From: Aquirhabdus sp.
GTDB lineage: Bacteria; Pseudomonadota; Gammaproteobacteria; Pseudomonadales; Moraxellaceae
Length of the DNA stretch: 28,296 nucleotides
Direction: 5' to 3'
NCBI GenBank assembly: GCA_030150135.1
Contig: JASLGO010000123.1
Coordinates: 1-28,296 of the forward strand
Position numbers and translations under genes: made by a program. Below, one piece after another: positions 1 to 8,470 of this stretch. Below the pieces are notes generated by a model, which saw nothing but the letters and a program-made list of their open reading frames with translations, was not told the origin of the DNA and searched no databases. Positions within the stretch are counted from its first letter, which is position 1; each line of letters starts with the position of its first letter.

Positions 1-330
1 GCTCGCTCACAAGCTTCTGAAGGTCCATCTCTGACTGATGGTCTAAAAACTCAAATCGCAGACAACCTGCAAGCTGCTAACTGCGGTGGTCCAGCTGGCA
101 CAAATACTTTGGGCGGCAAATATGCTACCGTCAACATCGTATCTGGTGCTATCTCAGCTGGTGCAACACCTGAATGTAGCGTTAACGTTCAATACCATGC
201 CACTGGCACTTCACCAAAAATCTCAGGTAAAGTACTTGGCTTATTGGTTCAATCTAACGGATCAGTTAAAGTCGGTGGCTCGATTACCACTAGCCTTGAC
301 ACGAAATACATTCCTAAAGCTCTCCAGTAA
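1..330 (+). CDS. pilA: Type IV major pilin, C-terminal part (partial, 5' end outside window)
   Basis: The open frame runs from base 1 to a TAA at 328-330, giving the last 109 residues of a protein. It begins inside the long N-terminal helix (ARSQASEG, then LKTQIADNLQ) and continues into a Ser/Thr/Gly-rich globular domain, as in type IVa major pilins of Acinetobacter. Cysteines at partial residues 28 and 59 could form the pilin disulfide. The C terminus is KYIPKALQ, with no terminal serine, so the TfpO-type modification, which adds glycan to a C-terminal serine, is not expected here. Pilins of this family polymerise in the inner membrane into pili for twitching motility, adhesion and DNA uptake. 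A terminator follows directly, and glycosyltransferase genes lie downstream. The prepilin leader and methylation site are outside the window. Confidence 0.85.
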   Translation, partial: ARSQASEGPSLTDGLKTQIADNLQAANCGGPAGTNTLGGKYATVNIVSGAISAGATPECSVNVQYHATGTSPKISGKVLGLLVQSNGSVKVGGSITTSLDTKYIPKALQ

Positions 331-346
331 TTCGGTTTGAATGTCC

Positions 347-374
347 AAAAAGCGACCTTAGGGTCGCTTTTTTT
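347..374 (+). terminator. Rho-independent terminator of the pilin gene
   Basis: A perfect 7-bp stem AGCGACC/GGTCGCT (351-357 with 362-368) with loop TTAG is followed by a T run and preceded by an A run, starting 16 bp after the pilin stop. It separates the highly expressed pilin from the downstream glycosyltransferases, so those depend on read-through or on a promoter in 375-450. Confidence 0.9.
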
Positions 375-462
375 GTTGGTCGAAGGCATGATAAGCATCG
401 AATCGTCATGATATTGTGATCAATCAGAAATGAGTCAACATAAAAAGATACAAGGAAGTTTA

Positions 463-2397
463 ATGCTTAAACGTTTTTTACCTACGATTAGTCTATTTTT
501 CATATTATTGTTGACAATCTTGGTTTATTTACCTGGTTTGAAGGCAGGCTTCCTATTTGATGACATCAGTAATCTCGGAGAAATGACAAAATACGGCGAT
601 ATGCACCAATGGGATAATGCCAGAAAATTTGTCATCAACGGAATTGCAGGTCCGACAGGTAGACCCATATCTCTCCTCACGTTTGTGCCACAAGCTGGCG
701 CTTGGTTTGCTCACAACGCCACCCCCTTTAAAGTCGTAAATTTAATTATACATTTGGTATGTGGAGTGCTGTTATATTGGGTCGTACGCCTGTTATTACG
801 CAATTATGGAGAAGTCAAAGAAAGAAAAATCGCATGGATTGCATTATTGACCGCAAGTTTTTGGTTGTTACATCCACTGATGCTATCTACCACGCTGTAT
901 GTCATTCAGCGTATGGCGCAACTACCGTTATTGTTTAGTTTATTCGCAATGATCGGGTATTTTAAAGGAAGAGCCCTACTCGATATTAAACCATACTTCG
1001 CGTATACACTAATGACGGCTTCGATAGTGTTGGGAACATTATTAGCAACTTTCAGTAAAGAAAATGGTGCATTACTTCCTCTATTAATACTAGTCATCGA
1101 GTTTTGTAATCCTAATAAACACAATAAGCCTTCATGGCAATGGCGTATGGCTTGTTTATGGTTACCCTCTTTGGCAATAGTAATAATGCTATTTCGCTAT
1201 CTTGACTTTTCGCCTGATCCTTGGCCAAACCGCAATTTCAATCAGATTGAGCGACTGTTTACTGAAGGTCGAGTAGTTGCAGACTATCTGATGCAATTGT
1301 TTATTCCCAAAATTGAGGGTTATGGTTTCTTTCAAGATGGTTTTTTAATATCTAAAGGTTGGCTATCACCACCAAGTACACTTTTTTCAATCTTATTTTT
1401 ATTATTTTTGTTTTTGGGTGGATTGCTTGCCAGAAAAAAATATCCGTTGATTACACTTGCGATATTATTCTTCTTTGCCGCTCACCTCATGGAATCCACG
1501 GTCATCGGATTAGAATTATATTTTGAACACCGTAATTATATTGCAGCAATATTTTTATTTTTACCATTAGCGACAGGTTTATATACGCTATCGGAGCATA
1601 TCAAGCCAAGTATCGTCGTATTCATTAGCGTATTATTAATTGCTTTTCTAGCTACCATGACATGGCAGCGCGCGATACTATGGGCCGACGAAAATAAACT
1701 GATGTTGTACTGGGCACAAAATAGCCCAGACTCCCCTCGCGCACAAAGTACGATTGCAACGATATTATCGCAAGGCGGACATTACAAGGAAGCTGACAAC
1801 ATTATAGAACGGGCATTGCAAAAACGACCTGAAAGCGGACTATTAGCACTACAATTATTACTACAAAAAATAGAAGAAGACTCTGTCAATCAAAATGATT
1901 TTTTACAGGCTAGACAACGGATTAGTGCACAACGGGCAGATACACAAGCTGCGATTGCGATTCGAGATATCACTTTCTACACGCTAGATCAACCTCAGAT
2001 TATTATACAATATGGCGATGAATTGATTGCAATATTGGATGCGATGCTGCGCAACCCTTCTTATTTGAAAATAAAAGACTTTCAGAGCTATGCCATCTAT
2101 CTGCAAGGACGGATTTTGACTATACAAAAAAAACCTGATTTGGCTTATCAACATTATCATCAATCGCTGATGTTATCGAATGGTGTAGACGATGGTTTAA
2201 ACATGGTCATCATATTAGGCAATGCAGGCTATCTACCCCAAGCACTAAAACTGCTAGATGAAACTGAAGCCATCTACAAGAAACAACCAGAGAAAACACT
2301 ACTGCGTTCAAAAGCCTATTACGACGAGACCATCCAACAAACAAAGCATGACATGCTCGCGGATCTACACGCAGAATTGAAAAAGGCAAAGTCATGA
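463..2397 (+). CDS. GT-C membrane glycosyltransferase with TPR-like tail, TMTC/PMT-like (first paralogue)
   Basis: This integral membrane protein has about ten or more hydrophobic segments in its first ~400 residues and a soluble, helical, TPR-like C-terminal part (around HYKEADNIIERAL and PDLAYQHYHQSL). Motifs resemble eukaryotic TMTC and other GT-C proteins: an acidic pair in the first loop (FLFDD, D33-D34), then GRPISLLTF, then a late FEHRNYIAA. GT-C enzymes of this type move a sugar from a polyprenyl-phosphate donor to a protein on the outer face of the membrane. Its position after the pilin gene suggests pilin as acceptor (inference). The ATG at 463 is preferred because AGGAAG lies just upstream and the protein then aligns with its paralogue. 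An in-frame ATG at 430 has only a weak site. It overlaps the next gene by 4 bp (ATGA). Sugar and target are not shown by the sequence. Confidence 0.75.
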   Translation: MLKRFLPTISLFFILLLTILVYLPGLKAGFLFDDISNLGEMTKYGDMHQWDNARKFVINGIAGPTGRPISLLTFVPQAGAWFAHNATPFKVVNLIIHLVCGVLLYWVVRLLLRNYGEVKERKIAWIALLTASFWLLHPLMLSTTLYVIQRMAQLPLLFSLFAMIGYFKGRALLDIKPYFAYTLMTASIVLGTLLATFSKENGALLPLLILVIEFCNPNKHNKPSWQWRMACLWLPSLAIVIMLFRYLDFSPDPWPNRNFNQIERLFTEGRVVADYLMQLFIPKIEGYGFFQDGFLISKGWLSPPSTLFSILFLLFLFLGGLLARKKYPLITLAILFFFAAHLMESTVIGLELYFEHRNYIAAIFLFLPLATGLYTLSEHIKPSIVVFISVLLIAFLATMTWQRAILWADENKLMLYWAQNSPDSPRAQSTIATILSQGGHYKEADNIIERALQKRPESGLLALQLLLQKIEEDSVNQNDFLQARQRISAQRADTQAAIAIRDITFYTLDQPQIIIQYGDELIAILDAMLRNPSYLKIKDFQSYAIYLQGRILTIQKKPDLAYQHYHQSLMLSNGVDDGLNMVIILGNAGYLPQALKLLDETEAIYKKQPEKTLLRSKAYYDETIQQTKHDMLADLHAELKKAKS

Positions 2398-4328
2398 TAT
2401 GGCGTAATCATGTGTCAATAATTGCACTGCTAAGCGTATTACTACTCACCGCGCTGGTCTACTTTCCAAGCCTGCACGGTGGTTTTTTATTGGATGATCT
2501 CCCTAATCTTGGAGAAATGAACAGATATGGTGATATGCATCACTGGGGATCAATCAAAAATTTCATCACCCATGGCATTGCTGGACCAGCAGGTAGACCC
2601 ATTTCACTCTTAACCTTTGCACCACAAGCAGACGCGTGGTTTGCTCATAACGCAACGCCATTCAAAACTGTTAACCTAATGCTTCACTTATTATGCGGTG
2701 CATTACTCTACTGGACCACTAGATTACTGCTGAATGCATACGGCTATACCAAAGAAAAAGCTTTATGGATTGCACTATTGTCCACAAGCTTCTGGCTATT
2801 ACACCCATTATTTGTTTCAACCGTCGCCTATGTCATTCAGCGCATGGCTCAATTACCCTTGCTCTTTAGCTTACTCGCAATGATTGGATACTTTAAAGGC
2901 CGGGAAATGTTAAGCAGCCAGCCGGTGCAAGGTTATGCAATCATGACTTTGTCTATTGGACTGGGCACAATATTAGCGACATTTAGCAAGGAAAATGGAG
3001 CCTTATTACCTTTATTAATTCTTGTCATAGAGTTCTGTAATCCCATTTGCAAAGGAAAACCCGCTTGGTACTGGCGAGCTGTGTGCTTGTGGCTACCTTC
3101 GTTGGCAATAATAGCTATGTTGGCTCATTATATTGACTTATCGCCTGATCCTTGGCTAAACCGTAATTTTAATCAGATTGAACGATTACTCACCGAAGGG
3201 CGAGTGGTCACAAATTATATAATCCTGTTATTTATCCCTCGAATTGAGGGCTATGGATTATTTCAGGATGGCTATCAAATATCCACAGGGTGGTTATCTC
3301 CACCAAGCACATTCTTTTCAATTTTATTTTTGTTGACCTTGATAATAAGTGCTTTTGTTTATCGAAAAAAATATCCGCTAATTGCACTAGCGATATTATT
3401 TTTCTTTGCCGCCCATCTCATGGAGTCAACGGTGATTGGGTTGGAACTGTACTTTGAACATCGCAACTACATCGCAGCAATTTTCTTGTTTTCACCTGTG
3501 GCAGCTGGACTATCTTCATTGTCAGAACGGATAAAACCAAGCGTTGTCGTACTCATAAGCATCTTAATGCTGAGCATGCTTGCAATGATGACATGGCAAA
3601 GAGCAATGCTCTGGTCGAATATAAATAAATTGCAAATTTACTGGGCTCAGAATAGCCCAGACTCTCCTCGTGCACAGGGCAAATATGCTGATTTGTTAAT
3701 TAATGCAGGGCAATATCAGCAAGCAAATCAAATATTGATAAAAGCCATTCAACATCATCCAAATGGCGCACTAATGATTCAACTATTACAACAGAAAATC
3801 AAAATGAATGAGGAAAAACCATCTGACTTTCAGCAAATACGACAGCAGCTGTTAGTACAACGTATTGGACCTGATGACCTCTTAAGTTTACGCGGTTTAG
3901 TACAGACTGTAGCACGTGATTCGCAATTAGCCGCGCAGTATGCTGACATGCTGATCACGCTGTTGGATGAATTACTCCAAAAAAACACAAGTTATCGACG
4001 CTATGGAATGCAGCCATTAACTCAGTTATTACAAGGACAATTATATTTAGCAGAAGGAGAAATTAATGAGGCTTATCAACATTATGAAATATATGCAATA
4101 AAGTTCCAGCGCATCAATCTAGCTGAGGTTGCTGTGTCTGATCTAAATCAACGTGGTTATCCAAAATTAGCATTGCAGTTATTGGATAAAACTGAACAGG
4201 TTTATCAGCAACAGCTTATCAGATCTCAAGATGATCAAGCAACGATCCAGAAGTTAAGAACCGATATACAGGCAGAGATGCAAACTGATAAACTTAAGGG
4301 CATTGACAAGGAGAAAGGTCACCAATGA
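2394..4328 (+). CDS. GT-C membrane glycosyltransferase with TPR-like tail, TMTC/PMT-like (second paralogue)
   Basis: This is a full-length relative of the preceding gene. The first ~410 residues align throughout with few gaps, including the acidic pair (FLLDD, D34-D35), GRPISLLTF, VIQRMAQLPLLFSLLAMIGY and FEHRNYIAA. The soluble C-terminal third (after SPDSPRAQ) keeps the TPR-like pattern (GQYQQANQILIKAI, GEINEAYQHYEIY) but has diverged strongly. That suggests a shared membrane catalytic mechanism and different substrate or partner recognition by the tails (inference). Start and stop overlap both neighbours through ATGA (2394-2397 and 4325-4328), so the three genes are very probably one translation-coupled operon. 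The DNA has diverged much more than the protein, so the duplication is not recent. It may be a pilin or exported-protein glycosyltransferase, or a glycan side-branch transferase. Confidence 0.75.
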   Translation: MIWRNHVSIIALLSVLLLTALVYFPSLHGGFLLDDLPNLGEMNRYGDMHHWGSIKNFITHGIAGPAGRPISLLTFAPQADAWFAHNATPFKTVNLMLHLLCGALLYWTTRLLLNAYGYTKEKALWIALLSTSFWLLHPLFVSTVAYVIQRMAQLPLLFSLLAMIGYFKGREMLSSQPVQGYAIMTLSIGLGTILATFSKENGALLPLLILVIEFCNPICKGKPAWYWRAVCLWLPSLAIIAMLAHYIDLSPDPWLNRNFNQIERLLTEGRVVTNYIILLFIPRIEGYGLFQDGYQISTGWLSPPSTFFSILFLLTLIISAFVYRKKYPLIALAILFFFAAHLMESTVIGLELYFEHRNYIAAIFLFSPVAAGLSSLSERIKPSVVVLISILMLSMLAMMTWQRAMLWSNINKLQIYWAQNSPDSPRAQGKYADLLINAGQYQQANQILIKAIQHHPNGALMIQLLQQKIKMNEEKPSDFQQIRQQLLVQRIGPDDLLSLRGLVQTVARDSQLAAQYADMLITLLDELLQKNTSYRRYGMQPLTQLLQGQLYLAEGEINEAYQHYEIYAIKFQRINLAEVAVSDLNQRGYPKLALQLLDKTEQVYQQQLIRSQDDQATIQKLRTDIQAEMQTDKLKGIDKEKGHQ

Positions 4329-5173
4329 ATATCAGTATTGTACTACCCGCCAAGAATGAAGCTGGTGCAATTGGTTTAACCATTCAAAAAATAAAACAAA
4401 TTACTCCTCATGCAGAAGTTATTGTGGTGAATGACGGATCCACGGATAACACCCAACAAATCGCAGAACAAGCTGGGGCAAGGGTTGTATCTCACACCTA
4501 CTCCAAGGGAAATGGCGCAGCGATTAAAACTGGAGCAAGAACCGCAACGGGTGAAGTGATTGTGTTTATGGATGCTGATGGGCAGCACGACCCTCAAGAT
4601 ATTCCACGATTACTAGAAAACATTGAGCAAGGTTATGACCTCGTTGTCGGTGCAAGACAACGTGGCTCACAGGCCAGCGTTGGTCGAGGTCTCGCTAATT
4701 CTTTATATAATCATCTTGCAACCTATATGACCGAGCATAAGGTCGAAGACCTAACTTCTGGATTCCGAGCAGTAAGAGCAGATAAATTTAGAGAGTTTTT
4801 ATATTTATTACCCAATGGGTTTTCTTACCCAACAACTAGCACGATGGCATTTTTTCGTGCAGGTTACTCAGTTACCTACATCCCAATTCATGCAGCCAAA
4901 CGAATTGGACAGAGCCATATTCACCCAATCAAAGATGGGATTCGTTTTTTACTCATTATTTTTAAGATTGCGACCTTATTTTCACCATTAAAAATGTTTC
5001 TGCCGATATCGTTTTTAATATTTTTAATGGCAACAGGTTGGTATGGTTACACTTTATACGAGTTCCATCGTTTCACTAACATGAGTGCATTACTCTACAT
5101 GGGCAGTATCATGATTTTCTTAATGGGACTAATTTCAGAACAAATGACCGCCTTGATGTATAAGGACCGCTAA
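4325..5173 (+). CDS. GT2 polyprenyl-phosphate sugar synthase-like glycosyltransferase (DPM1/GtrB type)
   Basis: A 282-residue GT-A enzyme. The N-terminal catalytic domain has the family opening IVLPAKNEAGAI, VVNDGSTDNT, the metal-binding D83-A-D85 in MDADGQHDP, and a SGFRAVR motif. Two hydrophobic segments follow at the C terminus (about 210-240 and 255-275), as in GtrB-like polyprenyl-phosphate glucosyl/mannosyl synthases. Such enzymes load a sugar from a nucleotide donor onto undecaprenyl phosphate on the cytoplasmic side, making the donor that GT-C enzymes use. The gene overlaps the second GT-C gene by 4 bp behind a strong AAGGAG site. With manC downstream, GDP-mannose is a reasonable guess for the sugar donor, but specificity cannot be read from sequence. 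Confidence 0.8.
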   Translation: MNISIVLPAKNEAGAIGLTIQKIKQITPHAEVIVVNDGSTDNTQQIAEQAGARVVSHTYSKGNGAAIKTGARTATGEVIVFMDADGQHDPQDIPRLLENIEQGYDLVVGARQRGSQASVGRGLANSLYNHLATYMTEHKVEDLTSGFRAVRADKFREFLYLLPNGFSYPTTSTMAFFRAGYSVTYIPIHAAKRIGQSHIHPIKDGIRFLLIIFKIATLFSPLKMFLPISFLIFLMATGWYGYTLYEFHRFTNMSALLYMGSIMIFLMGLISEQMTALMYKDR

Positions 5174-5176
5174 AGT

Positions 5177-5899
5177 ATGGATAGTACTAGGAAACCTCAT
5201 GCAACTCTTGACAATCGAGCAAATAAAGCAATTAAGATCCAGAAAATCATAGCATCTGTGAGAAAGTTCCAAGCCCAAGATTCTATTTTGGAGATTGGAA
5301 CAGGCAGCGGCGGGATAGCCTCATATTTTGCTAGCCAAAATATACAACTTCACGTCAATGCAGTTGATATCGTTGACAATCGAGAGACTAAAGAAGGATA
5401 TCAGTTTCAGCTAGTAAGTGGCACAACTCTTCCCTTCAAAGATCAAAGTTTTAATGTCGTCATTACTAACCATGTGATTGAGCATACGGGAGAATACGAT
5501 GCTCAGTATTCACATCTTTCAGAAATAAAACGTGTATTAAAAAAAGATGGAGTTGCTTATCTCGCTGTACCCAACAGATGGATGCTCATTGAACCGCATT
5601 ATCAACTGATTTTCTTAAGCTGGCTTCCAAAAAAATATCGCTCTATATATCTAAAAAAGATGCGAAATATTGATTTCTACGACTGTGAGCCACTTGAAAA
5701 AAAACAGCTTGAAAATTTGCTTGATACTGTGGGATTTTCTTATAAAAATCAGACCATCCAAGCACTAAGAATTTTATTGCAAGATGAAAAAGAACAAAAT
5801 CGATTCTTATCCTTTGTATTCGCAATGATTCCAGATTTTGTACTCAAAATATTTCTAGGCGTTATCCCAACCCTTATTTATACACTACAAAATAAATAA
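5177..5899 (+). CDS. Class I SAM-dependent methyltransferase (Methyltransf_11-like)
   Basis: A 240-residue Rossmann-fold methyltransferase. Motif I is ILEIGTGSGG (E39 to G46), an acidic strand end follows (VNAVDIVDN), and HVIEHTGEYD with a later LKKDGVAYLAVPNR is typical of the family. The C terminus is hydrophobic (about 205-235), suggesting membrane association. It starts 3 bp after the GT2 stop, with AAGGA about 10 bp upstream, so it belongs to the same operon. In glycan clusters such enzymes O-methylate sugars or cap chain ends; that role is inferred from context. The DNA is visibly AT-rich. Confidence 0.75.
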   Translation: MDSTRKPHATLDNRANKAIKIQKIIASVRKFQAQDSILEIGTGSGGIASYFASQNIQLHVNAVDIVDNRETKEGYQFQLVSGTTLPFKDQSFNVVITNHVIEHTGEYDAQYSHLSEIKRVLKKDGVAYLAVPNRWMLIEPHYQLIFLSWLPKKYRSIYLKKMRNIDFYDCEPLEKKQLENLLDTVGFSYKNQTIQALRILLQDEKEQNRFLSFVFAMIPDFVLKIFLGVIPTLIYTLQNK

Positions 5900-5907
5900 G
5901 GAAATTT

Positions 5908-7641
5908 ATGTTTTATACCCTAAAGCAACTTTGGCAAATTCTGACACCACTCGATAAACGTAAATTATTACTCGTGCTTGCACTTGTGATGATTATGGCT
6001 TTCATTGAGGCGGCAGGTGTTGTATCTATCATGCCTTTTTTAGCGGTATTGTCGAACCCTAAAATCATTGAAAGTAATGCGATTTTAAAAAAACTTTATG
6101 ATCTTTTTTCTAGCCATACACCTCAACAGTTTATTATGTATTTGGGTATATTATCCTTAATCGTAGTCGTAGTTTCGACGTGTATTAAGATACTCGCTCA
6201 ATTTTCCTTAAATCGTTTTTCAAGTTTGCAAAGACATTACTTTGCAACACGACTTCTCAGAATATATTTACAACAAAACTATGATTTCTTTATACAGCGT
6301 AATAGCGCCACACTGATCAAAAATATTCTATCTGAAGTTGACCAACTCATTACTATCATGATTATACCTGCGCTGAATGTCATGTCATACGGCGTAGTTT
6401 TATTGGCAATGATTGGTATTTTATTGGTCTATGACCCTGTAATGGCAATCTCGACAGCGAGCGTATTAGGTGGCTTTTATATAACAATCTTCTGGTTAGT
6501 CCGTAAAAAACTAGACCAAATTGGCAAAAGCTTTACAGAAGCAAATAGTGAACGCCATCAAACCTGTCAGGAAGCTCTAGGTGGCATTAAAGATGTCATG
6601 ATTAATGATGCCAAACAAGGCTATATTGACAGTTTTGAACAATCTTCGCGTACTTTTGCACGACATATTGCAACACGAGATACACTGGGGCAAATTCCAT
6701 TGTATATCATTGAAACTGTAGGTTATGGCAGTTTAATTATCCTTGCGATTATTCTAGTGATGTCAGGCAAGGATGTATCACATATTTTACCTGTTTTGGG
6801 TTTGTATGGCTTTGCAGCCTATCGAATGCTACCTGCCGCGCAAATTATGTATCGTGCGATTACACAAATTAAATTTTCTCAACAAGTCTTCGACATACTA
6901 CAACCAGAATTTTCCCTAGAACTTCATGAGGTTACCCATATTTCACAATTATCAACAATCCAATTTCAGAAAGAAATTCGGATTGAAGGTGTAAGCTTTG
7001 CCTATCCAAATCGCTTAGACCGACCAGTTTTACAGAATCTTGATTTAACAATTGATAAAAATAGTAGTATTGGGATCGTCGGCAAGAGTGGCAGCGGTAA
7101 AAGCACTCTAATGGATCTTATGCTAGGTTTGTTACAACCTCAAAGCGGCAAAATTCTCATTGATGGTGTAGAGTTAACTCCTAATCATTGGTCTTCATGG
7201 CGCAGCATTGTTGGTTATGTTCCTCAACACATTTATCTTGCCGATAAAACTGTAGCAGAAAATATCGCCTTCGGCGTAACGAGTAATCACATAGACATGC
7301 AAGCAGTAAAATTTGCTGCACAGCAAGCACAAATTGACCATTTTATCACGCAGCAACTACCTCAAGGTTATCACACAGTGGTTGGTGAACGCGGTGTGAT
7401 GCTCTCAGGTGGACAACGACAGCGTATCGGGATTGCGCGAGCTTTGTATAAAAACCCACAAATCTTGTTTATGGATGAAGCAACCAGTGCTTTAGACACT
7501 GAAACGGAAGCTGCTGTCAATGAAGCGATTCAAAGTTTAAGCGGACAAAAAACGATGGTGATTATTGCACATAGAGAAAGTGCTGTTGCCAACTGCGATC
7601 AGATAATAGTCATTACAAGGGAACACTATGAAAGAAAGTAA
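5908..7641 (+). CDS. ABC exporter half-transporter, PglK/MsbA-like (putative lipid-linked glycan flippase)
   Basis: A 577-residue fused membrane and ATPase protein that would act as a homodimer. About six transmembrane segments fill the first ~320 residues. The opening, with IEAAGVVSIMPFLAVL, resembles PglK-type lipid-linked oligosaccharide flippases. The nucleotide-binding domain is complete: Walker A GKSGSGKST (392-400), Q-loop near YVPQH, signature LSGGQ (499-503), Walker B ILFMDEA (D523, catalytic E524) and switch H555. A clear AAGGAA site precedes the ATG. It overlaps the next gene by 14 bp. The family moves lipids or lipid-linked sugars across the inner membrane using ATP. Here it would supply the PglL-type transferase at 14491. 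Lipid A export (MsbA proper) is possible but less likely in this context. Confidence 0.85.
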   Translation: MFYTLKQLWQILTPLDKRKLLLVLALVMIMAFIEAAGVVSIMPFLAVLSNPKIIESNAILKKLYDLFSSHTPQQFIMYLGILSLIVVVVSTCIKILAQFSLNRFSSLQRHYFATRLLRIYLQQNYDFFIQRNSATLIKNILSEVDQLITIMIIPALNVMSYGVVLLAMIGILLVYDPVMAISTASVLGGFYITIFWLVRKKLDQIGKSFTEANSERHQTCQEALGGIKDVMINDAKQGYIDSFEQSSRTFARHIATRDTLGQIPLYIIETVGYGSLIILAIILVMSGKDVSHILPVLGLYGFAAYRMLPAAQIMYRAITQIKFSQQVFDILQPEFSLELHEVTHISQLSTIQFQKEIRIEGVSFAYPNRLDRPVLQNLDLTIDKNSSIGIVGKSGSGKSTLMDLMLGLLQPQSGKILIDGVELTPNHWSSWRSIVGYVPQHIYLADKTVAENIAFGVTSNHIDMQAVKFAAQQAQIDHFITQQLPQGYHTVVGERGVMLSGGQRQRIGIARALYKNPQILFMDEATSALDTETEAAVNEAIQSLSGQKTMVIIAHRESAVANCDQIIVITREHYERK

Positions 7642-8338
7642 CATATATGAAAACTATTTAGTTGGGAAAAACTGGAACGAAGGCTTTGGTATATTAAATG
7701 ACTATACTAAACGCTATTACGATATCGAATTAAAAAAAGTAACTAGTAACTTAGATAATAAAAATTTAAAGGTCTTGGAAATAGGTTTTGGCAATGGAGG
7801 ATTCTTAACCTATGCTAAAGAAAAAGCCTGGAATATCTACGGAATAGAAATAAACAATGATCTTATAGCTACCGCCAAAGAAAAAGGCTTTCAAGTTTAC
7901 GACTCTATTGACTTTCTTCATGATGGTACATTTGATTTAATCGTAGCATTTGATGTGCTAGAACATATTCCCTCTTCAGATATCATCGAATTTGTAAATA
8001 CCATTAAAAGTAAGCTTAAAAAAGATGGCTATTTTCTAGCAAGATTTCCAAATGGCGATTCGCCGATTGGCATGAGAAACCAGAATGGCGATCTTACTCA
8101 TGTCAATGCGATCGGTACAGAAAAAGTGATCCAAATATCAAGAATATGCGATTTAAAAATTCATTATTTAGGAGGAGAAAGCTCTGTAATTATAAAAGCA
8201 AAACTAAGTCAGACTATTCTTAATCTATGTAGATTACTTTTAGGACGGTTTATTGGCTATTGTGTAAAGAAAATTTTCTTTAATTCAAATATCTATTTTT
8301 TTGCTTATGGAAACTTAGTGGTTATATTTAAAAAATAA
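7628..8338 (+). CDS. Class I SAM-dependent methyltransferase (Methyltransf_23-like)
   Basis: A 236-residue methyltransferase with motif I VLEIGFGNGG (E51-G58), acidic IYGIEINND closing the second strand, and the DVLEHIP element (D109 to P115) typical of Methyltransf_11/23 proteins. The last ~35 residues are hydrophobic and aromatic. The ATG lies inside the end of the transporter gene with an AAGGGA site, so translation is probably coupled. It is visibly richer in A/T than manC or the transporter, which hints at separate acquisition. A role in methylating a glycan residue or terminating chain growth is inferred from neighbours only. After its stop the same frame stays open for 37 more codons (described separately). 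Confidence 0.75.
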   Translation: MKESNIYENYLVGKNWNEGFGILNDYTKRYYDIELKKVTSNLDNKNLKVLEIGFGNGGFLTYAKEKAWNIYGIEINNDLIATAKEKGFQVYDSIDFLHDGTFDLIVAFDVLEHIPSSDIIEFVNTIKSKLKKDGYFLARFPNGDSPIGMRNQNGDLTHVNAIGTEKVIQISRICDLKIHYLGGESSVIIKAKLSQTILNLCRLLLGRFIGYCVKKIFFNSNIYFFAYGNLVVIFKK

Positions 8339-8452
8339 ATGATAAAAATCATACTTTCAAACTTAAAAACTGCATTACGTTTTCATGAGAAAGACCTGAT
8401 GCAAACTTATTCATGGTATCTTAAGCACCAAGGAAAAATTAGAATCTCATAA
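8339..8452 (+). pseudogene. 37-codon remnant, possibly the C-terminal tail of a sugar-nucleotide epimerase/reductase
   Basis: Immediately after the methyltransferase TAA, in the same frame, an ATG opens 37 codons ending at TAA 8450-8452. The tail LMQTYSWYLKHQG resembles the last helix of SDR sugar epimerases/dehydratases (pattern GL-x-x-T-x-x-W-[FY]-L-x-x-Q, as in GDP-fucose synthase-like proteins). It sits directly upstream of manC, where GDP-mannose-modifying genes are common. No ribosome-binding site is needed or visible. I read it as the stub of a deleted gene. It could also be a chance or functional small ORF. Confidence 0.35.
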
Positions 8453-8470
8453 CACATTAAGGATAGAGTG

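Noticed and set aside
430..462. Earlier ATG for the first GT-C gene
   Set aside because: Adds 11 polar residues absent from the paralogue and has a weaker ribosome-binding site than the ATG at 463.
463..2397. Identification as TfpO or PglL
   Set aside because: No Wzy_C or PglL signature (FGQPNN, SSHN); the acidic pair, GRPISLLTF and TPR tail fit TMTC-like GT-C proteins. The PglL-type gene is the separate one at 14491.
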